This document shows, piece by piece, positions 59,474 through 64,000 of a stretch of DNA of 64,000 nt (within the stretch, counting starts at the first letter, position 1; each line of letters begins with the position of its first letter). A model generated the notes under the pieces. It worked only from the letters and a program-made list of their open reading frames with translations. It was not told the DNA's origin and made no database searches. Made by a program: the position numbers and the translations under genes. The stretch covers positions 1 to 64,000 of the forward strand of contig NZ_JACBYP010000040.1 of assembly GCF_018982965.1 (NCBI RefSeq), written 5' to 3'. This DNA comes from Streptomyces mayonensis (GTDB taxonomy: Bacteria; Actinomycetota; Actinomycetes; Streptomycetales; Streptomycetaceae).

Positions 59474-62400
59474 ATGAAGAGAAGACACACCCGCCCGCGA
59501 GCCAGAGCGTGGGCACTCCTGACAGCGGCAGCCCTGGTGCTGCCCACGAGCGGCCTCACGGGCTGGGCGACCGCCGCCGAAGCGGCCGCCGGCCGGCCCG
59601 CGGTCCTCGCCGAGAAGGACGGGCCGGCCGCCGTCGAGGTGCAGGGCCTGAAGGGCGAGTACTTCAGCATGTCCGCGCCGGGGGCGCGGGACTTCGCCGA
59701 ACTCGGCGGCACCGTGCTCGACCCGCAGATCAACTTCTCCGGTCTGACCGGCACCTTCCAGGAGCTGACCGGCCGGACGGAGCACACGACCGCCCGCTGG
59801 ACGGGCCGGATCGAGGCACCGGCGACCGGCGACTACACCTTCCACGCCATCGGCGACAACGGCTTCCGGCTCTTCATCGACGGCGAGCCGGTCATCGACC
59901 ACTGGGAGGGGGACTGGGACAACGAGCAGACCAGCGCGGCGGTCCGGCTGGCCGCGGGCGAGAAGCACGACTTCCGCCTGGAGATGTTCCAGGACACCGG
60001 CGGAGCCAACATGTTCCTGCGCTGGTCGACGCCGGCCATGCCCAAGCAGCTGGTGCCGATGTCGGCGTTCACCCCGCCGGACGACTTCGAGGTCTACCCG
60101 CTGGAGCCGTCCGTCGGCGAGGACGGACGTCAGGTGCGGGTCCGCTTCGAGGGCCGGGCCGGCAACGTGAAGGACCTCGCCGAGCACCTGAAGGTCGAGG
60201 CCGACACGACCCCGATGCCGATCGGATCGGTGCGGGTGGCGCCCGGCGACCGCAACTCGCTGCTGATCGGCCTCGCCGAGCCGGTCCAGCAGAACCAGCA
60301 GGTCAAGTTCTCCTACGACGGCGAGGGCGGCCTCACCGACGGCGGCGAAGCGGTCCCCCAGGTCGTCCGCTGGGCCCAGAACGCGTCCGCCCACCGGCTC
60401 ACCACCCCGTGGGGCGACAAGCTCGACGAGAAGAACCCGCTGCCCGAGTACCCGCGGCCCCAGCAGGTCCGGTCGAAGTGGAAGAACCTCAACGGGCCCT
60501 GGCAGTTCAGCGCGGCCCGGGAGGGCGAGCAGCCGGTCTTCGGCAAGAACCTCGACGAGAGGATCATCGTCCCGTTCCCGGTCGAGTCGCAGCTCTCCGG
60601 GCTCGAGCGGCACGCGGACCACATGTTCTACCGCAAACTCGTCCAGGTGCCCAGGAGCTGGAAGGTCGGCGAGAGCGGCAAGGACGGCAACCGGCTGAAG
60701 CTCAACTTCGGTGCCGTCGACTACCAGGCACGCGTCTTCGTCAACGGCAAGCAGGTCGCCGAGCACACCGGCGGGTACAACGCCTTCAGCGCCGACATCA
60801 CCGACGCGCTGAAGGACGGGGGGCCGCAGGAGGTCGTCGTCGCGGTCACCGACACCGGCGGCGCGGGCCAGCCGATGGGCAAGCAGTCCCGGAACCCGGG
60901 CGGCATCTTCTACACCCAGTCGTCCGGTATCTGGCAGACCGTGTGGATGGAGCCCGTCGCCCGCGCGTCCGTCGACAACGTGGTCACTACGCCGGACATC
61001 GACTCCGGCAGCCTCGCGGTGACCGTCGAGTCCGACGACGCCTCCGCGAAGGCCCGGGTCGAGGCGGTCGCCCGTGACAAGCGCGGCAAGGTCGTCGGCA
61101 GGGTCAGCGGGCCGGCCAACGAACAGCTGCGGCTGCCGGTCGCCAAGCAGCACCTGTGGAGCCCCGACGACCCCTACCTCTACGACCTCGACGTCAAGCT
61201 GGTCGACGGCAGGTCGACCGACCGCGTCGGCGGCTACTTCGGCATGCGGGAGATCGGTGTCGAGAAGGTCGGCGGCTTCCAGAAGCTGGTGCTGAACGGG
61301 AAGCCCGTCTTCTCGCTCGCCACCCTCGACCAGGGTTTCTGGCCGGACGGTCTGTACACGGCGCCGAGTGACGACGCGCTCGCCTTCGACCTGGAGGCGC
61401 ACAAGAAGCTGGGCTTCAACGCCGTGCGCAAGCACATCAAGGTGGAGTCGCCGCGGTGGTTCTACCACGCGGACCGGCTCGGGCTGCTGGTCTGGCAGGA
61501 CTTCGTCTCCGGAGACTTCCCCGACGAGTCCGCGCAGCAGGCCTTCGTCGACCAGGGCACCGAGATGATGCGGCAGCACCACAACTCGCCCTCGATCATC
61601 GGATGGATCGTCTTCAACGAGGGCTGGGGCGAGTGGAACCGGGAGGCCACCGGCCGTCTCGCAGAGTCCGTGAAGGCCGCCGACCCGTCCCGGATCGTCA
61701 ACGCGCACAGCGGTGTCAACTGCTGCAACTCCAAGGGAGATTCGGGCAAGGGCGACATCGTCGACCACCACGACTACAACAACGAGGACCCGCCGTTCCC
61801 GGACGAGAACCGGGCCGCCATGGACGGCGAGCACGGCGGCTTCACCCTGCGCACTCCGGGACACATGTGGCCGGGCGCTCCGACGGTGATCTACAGCGGC
61901 GTGGACAGCAAGGAGGCGCTGACCCGCAGGTACGTGGAGAACACCGAGGAGTTCTACCTGGCACAGGCCGGCGCCGAGCTGTCCGGTTCGGTGTACACGC
62001 AGATCACCGACCTGGAGAACGAGCTCAACGGGCTCTACACGTACGACCGCCGGGAGATCAAGGTCGATCCGGTCCGCGTCCGTGAGGTCAACCGCAAGGT
62101 GATCGCGGCCGGTGCGGCGGCGGGCGACCGGGAGCCGCTGACGGGCGGCGGCAGCTGGGCCCTGGACGAGGGCTCCGGCACGAGGGCCGCGGACGGTGGC
62201 CCGAACGGCCGGGACCTGACCCTGGCCGGGGGCACCACCTGGACCTCCGGGGTCAGCGGCAGCGCGCTGGAGTTCGACGGGCAGGGGCAGTCCGCGCAGA
62301 CGGACGGGCCGGTGCTCGACACCACCGGCAGCTACTCGGTCTCCGCCTGGGTCCGGCTCGACGCGCTCCCCGGCAACTACGCCACCGCGGTCAGCCAGGA

Positions 62401-62761
62401 CACCCGGCGCCAGGCCAGCCCGTTCTACCTCCAGTACGGGCAGGGCGCCTTCGCCTTCAGCACGCCGGGAGAGAACCGGGCCCGGCTGGTGACCACCCCC
62501 GAGACGGGCCGCTGGTACCACCTCGTGGGCGTGCGCGACGGATCCGACAACCGGATCAGGCTGTACGTCGACGGCGAGCAGGCCGCCGACGCGGCCGCCG
62601 GACCCGCCTACCCCAGCACCGGTCCCCTGGCGGTGGGCCGCGCCCAGTGGGACGGCGACGCGACGGACTTCTGGAGCGGGGCGGTCGACCAGGTCCACGC
62701 GTACGACAGGGCCCTCACGTCCGAGGAGGTGAGGGCCCTGCACACCCAGGAGCGGCCGTAG
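59474..62761 (+). CDS. Secreted glycoside hydrolase family 2 protein with PA14 and LamG domains
   Basis: A 1095-residue protein from ATG 59474 (GGAAGGG upstream). The signal peptide runs to about residue 38. A PA14 domain follows (GEYFSMSAPGARDF to MFLRWSTPAM, about 58-195), then a linker domain. The GH2 sandwich (WKNLNGPWQFS, GGYNAFSADIT) and TIM barrel come next; the acid/base Glu is in IVFNEGWGEWN (about residue 716), with GEHGGF later as a possible nucleophile. The C-terminus is a LamG/concanavalin domain (YSVSAWVRLDALPGNYATAV). It probably attacks plant or microbial polysaccharide side chains outside the cell. GH43 gene converges on it. Confidence 0.85.
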   Translation: MKRRHTRPRARAWALLTAAALVLPTSGLTGWATAAEAAAGRPAVLAEKDGPAAVEVQGLKGEYFSMSAPGARDFAELGGTVLDPQINFSGLTGTFQELTGRTEHTTARWTGRIEAPATGDYTFHAIGDNGFRLFIDGEPVIDHWEGDWDNEQTSAAVRLAAGEKHDFRLEMFQDTGGANMFLRWSTPAMPKQLVPMSAFTPPDDFEVYPLEPSVGEDGRQVRVRFEGRAGNVKDLAEHLKVEADTTPMPIGSVRVAPGDRNSLLIGLAEPVQQNQQVKFSYDGEGGLTDGGEAVPQVVRWAQNASAHRLTTPWGDKLDEKNPLPEYPRPQQVRSKWKNLNGPWQFSAAREGEQPVFGKNLDERIIVPFPVESQLSGLERHADHMFYRKLVQVPRSWKVGESGKDGNRLKLNFGAVDYQARVFVNGKQVAEHTGGYNAFSADITDALKDGGPQEVVVAVTDTGGAGQPMGKQSRNPGGIFYTQSSGIWQTVWMEPVARASVDNVVTTPDIDSGSLAVTVESDDASAKARVEAVARDKRGKVVGRVSGPANEQLRLPVAKQHLWSPDDPYLYDLDVKLVDGRSTDRVGGYFGMREIGVEKVGGFQKLVLNGKPVFSLATLDQGFWPDGLYTAPSDDALAFDLEAHKKLGFNAVRKHIKVESPRWFYHADRLGLLVWQDFVSGDFPDESAQQAFVDQGTEMMRQHHNSPSIIGWIVFNEGWGEWNREATGRLAESVKAADPSRIVNAHSGVNCCNSKGDSGKGDIVDHHDYNNEDPPFPDENRAAMDGEHGGFTLRTPGHMWPGAPTVIYSGVDSKEALTRRYVENTEEFYLAQAGAELSGSVYTQITDLENELNGLYTYDRREIKVDPVRVREVNRKVIAAGAAAGDREPLTGGGSWALDEGSGTRAADGGPNGRDLTLAGGTTWTSGVSGSALEFDGQGQSAQTDGPVLDTTGSYSVSAWVRLDALPGNYATAVSQDTRRQASPFYLQYGQGAFAFSTPGENRARLVTTPETGRWYHLVGVRDGSDNRIRLYVDGEQAADAAAGPAYPSTGPLAVGRAQWDGDATDFWSGAVDQVHAYDRALTSEEVRALHTQERP

Positions 62762-62778
62762 CGCCGGCGCCTCGGGTT

Positions 62779-62816
62779 CCCGGGCGGGAGGCGGGGCGAC
62801 CCGCTTCCCGCCCGGG
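62779..62816. terminator. Terminator between GH2 and GH43 genes
   Basis: CCCGGGCGGGA/TCCCGCCCGGG, an 11-bp stem with an inner GCGGG/CCCGC stem, sits between convergent genes. Confidence 0.75.
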
Positions 62817-62820
62817 CGGT

Positions 62821-64000
62821 TCAACGCACGGGCCCGACCTCGACGTTGTCGAAGGAGGCGCCGGTGCCGAAGACCCGCAGACCGTTGGCTCCGCTGTCGT
62901 ACGTGCCGTCGGTGACCGAGATCTTCGGGGTCCTCATGTCGTCCACGTACACCTTGATGGACGGACCGACGGCCGTGACCCTCACCCGGTGGGCGGACCC
63001 GGGCGCGAGGCGGGTGCGGGCGGTTGCCAGCGGTGTCCAGGAGTCGTCGACCCGGCCGAGCACGACCCTGCCGTCGCGGCCGATGCCCGCGTAGTAGCCG
63101 CTGTAGGCGTCCGTGCCGACGGACGGCCGGGTCACCCGGAAGGTCAGGCCCGCGTCGCCGTTGCCGCGGCCGGGGCGCAGACGCACGTCGGCGTCGTAGG
63201 TGAAGTCGGCGAAGTCGGTGTCGAGGAGGGCCTTGCCGCCCGCCGAGCGGTCCGCCCGGTAGCGCCCCTGGGCGACCGCCCAGGTTCCGCCGTAGGTGCG
63301 CCAGCCGAGCGCGTTGCCGTCGGCGAAGTTGTCCTTGACCTCCATCCGGATGCGGCGGATGGTGCCGTCCTCGTTGAAGTACATCCGGTCGTAGGCCAGT
63401 TGGCGGTGGTTGCCGTCGGTCTCGCTGAGCGGACGGCGGTGGTAGAGGATGTACCAGATGTCGGTGCCGGGGACGTTGACCACGGAGTTGTGACCGGACC
63501 CCTTGGCGACCGCGGGGTCCTGGGCGAGAACCTTGTCGATCTTCTCGAACGGCCCGGTCGGCGAGTCGGAGATCGCGTAGGACACCGAGTAGTCCGGCCC
63601 CGTCCAGCCGCCCTCGGACCACATCAGGTAGTACTTGCCGCCCCGTTTGAACATCTGCGGCCCCTCGACGTAGTCCGCGGGCGTGATCTCCTTGTAGGTC
63701 GATCCGTCCTCGAAGGTGCCGAGGCTGGTCATGTCCGGGTTGAGCTTGACGACGTTGGCGTGGCCCCAGCCGCCGTAGTACATGTAGGCCTGCCCGTCGT
63801 CGTCGATGAAGACGTCCTGGTCGATGGGCTGGGCGCCGTTGTGGAAGCGGGAGACGAGCGGAGCGCCGATGGCGTCCTTGTAGGGCCCTTCCGGACGGTC
63901 GGCGACGGCCACTCCGATGCCGCCGGTCTCGGAGTCGTTCTGGATGTCGTTGGCGGCGAAGTACAGGTAGTACTTGCCGTTCCGCTCGATCGGCGCCGGC
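62821..64000 (-). CDS. Glycoside hydrolase family 43 protein, N-terminus beyond window
   Basis: Partial: 393 codons are visible, and the frame stays open to the right edge (APIERNGKYYLYFAANDIQN). The five-bladed propeller of GH43 is recognised by QPIDQDVFIDDDGQAYMYYG (acidic residues), YVEGPQMFKRGGKYYLMW (Glu) and SGHNSVVNVPGTD. The last 190 residues are a concanavalin-like module (TYGGTWAVAQGRYRADRSAG, ADVRLRPGRGNGDAGLTFRV). Members are arabinofuranosidases and xylosidases. With the GH2 gene it suggests hemicellulose side-chain use. Confidence 0.8.
   Translation of the reverse strand, partial: PAPIERNGKYYLYFAANDIQNDSETGGIGVAVADRPEGPYKDAIGAPLVSRFHNGAQPIDQDVFIDDDGQAYMYYGGWGHANVVKLNPDMTSLGTFEDGSTYKEITPADYVEGPQMFKRGGKYYLMWSEGGWTGPDYSVSYAISDSPTGPFEKIDKVLAQDPAVAKGSGHNSVVNVPGTDIWYILYHRRPLSETDGNHRQLAYDRMYFNEDGTIRRIRMEVKDNFADGNALGWRTYGGTWAVAQGRYRADRSAGGKALLDTDFADFTYDADVRLRPGRGNGDAGLTFRVTRPSVGTDAYSGYYAGIGRDGRVVLGRVDDSWTPLATARTRLAPGSAHRVRVTAVGPSIKVYVDDMRTPKISVTDGTYDSGANGLRVFGTGASFDNVEVGPVR

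Noticed and set aside
58286..63622. Very long open frame (1778 codons) on the minus strand, antisense to the GH2 gene and covering other genes
   Set aside because: It is a GC-bias shadow: composition is Arg/Gly/Pro-rich, it has no domains, and real genes with motifs occupy the same DNA in other frames.

Overview
The window is high-GC actinobacterial DNA and almost certainly Streptomyces. The evidence is strong third-position GC, frequent GTG and TTG starts, ATGA/GTGA gene overlaps, DUF6083-type and Tap/Tpg-type genes, Tat lipoproteins, and a snapalysin. No tRNA, rRNA, integrase or CRISPR array was seen.

Left part, about 1-16.1 kb, is accessory DNA of the kind found near the ends of linear Streptomyces replicons. 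It opens with an array of six hairpins whose minus-strand loops are GGA or GTA, a telomere-like signature. A helicase with helicase-associated repeats, a membrane-anchored Mrr-type nuclease with a tiny coupled membrane protein, and an IS5-type transposase with a coupled passenger gene follow. Next is a tightly coupled three-gene operon (8757 down to 6333): small HTH protein, Tap-like protein with a recognisable family-B polymerase palm, and Tpg-like terminal protein. From 9.4 to 16.1 kb nearly every gene is broken by small indels: a UvrD-like helicase, a DUF6083 protein, an XRE regulator, a Cys-rich protein, a PD-(D/E)xK protein, a coiled-coil protein and a helicase fragment.

From 16.1 to 23.1 kb there is a possible envelope-sensing locus. 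Two overlapping XRE-TM-ectodomain regulators are divergent from two small secreted peptidoglycan-binding proteins. A glycosyltransferase-like protein and a STAND/TPR protein follow. The region 23.4-29.2 kb holds a LysR regulator divergent from an IMPase-like and a dinucleotide-binding protein, then metY-metX preceded by a cysteine-containing leader peptide.

The region 29.2-46.0 kb holds a serine hydrolase, an IclR regulator, an MHS-type transporter and a seven-gene catabolic operon (33.2-40.4 kb). The operon encodes an amidohydrolase-like protein, a bicupin, an HpcH/HpaI aldolase, a BKACE enzyme, an SDR, an Fe-ADH and an ALDH. An orphan thioesterase II, a small secreted protein, snapalysin, a Vgb-like propeller, a TetX-like monooxygenase and a second IclR protein with an internal minisatellite follow.

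The region 46.2-51.4 kb is a candidate organosulfur locus. An SsuABC-type transporter is flanked by two paralogous, signal-peptide-less PBP-fold proteins and contains two Cys-containing small ORFs. The rest holds an MFS exporter, a cobalamin-riboswitch-controlled BtuCDF operon, a TetR/GNAT divergent pair with a clear operator, two aldo/keto reductases, a large secreted GH2 enzyme with PA14 and LamG domains, and a GH43 enzyme cut by the right edge.
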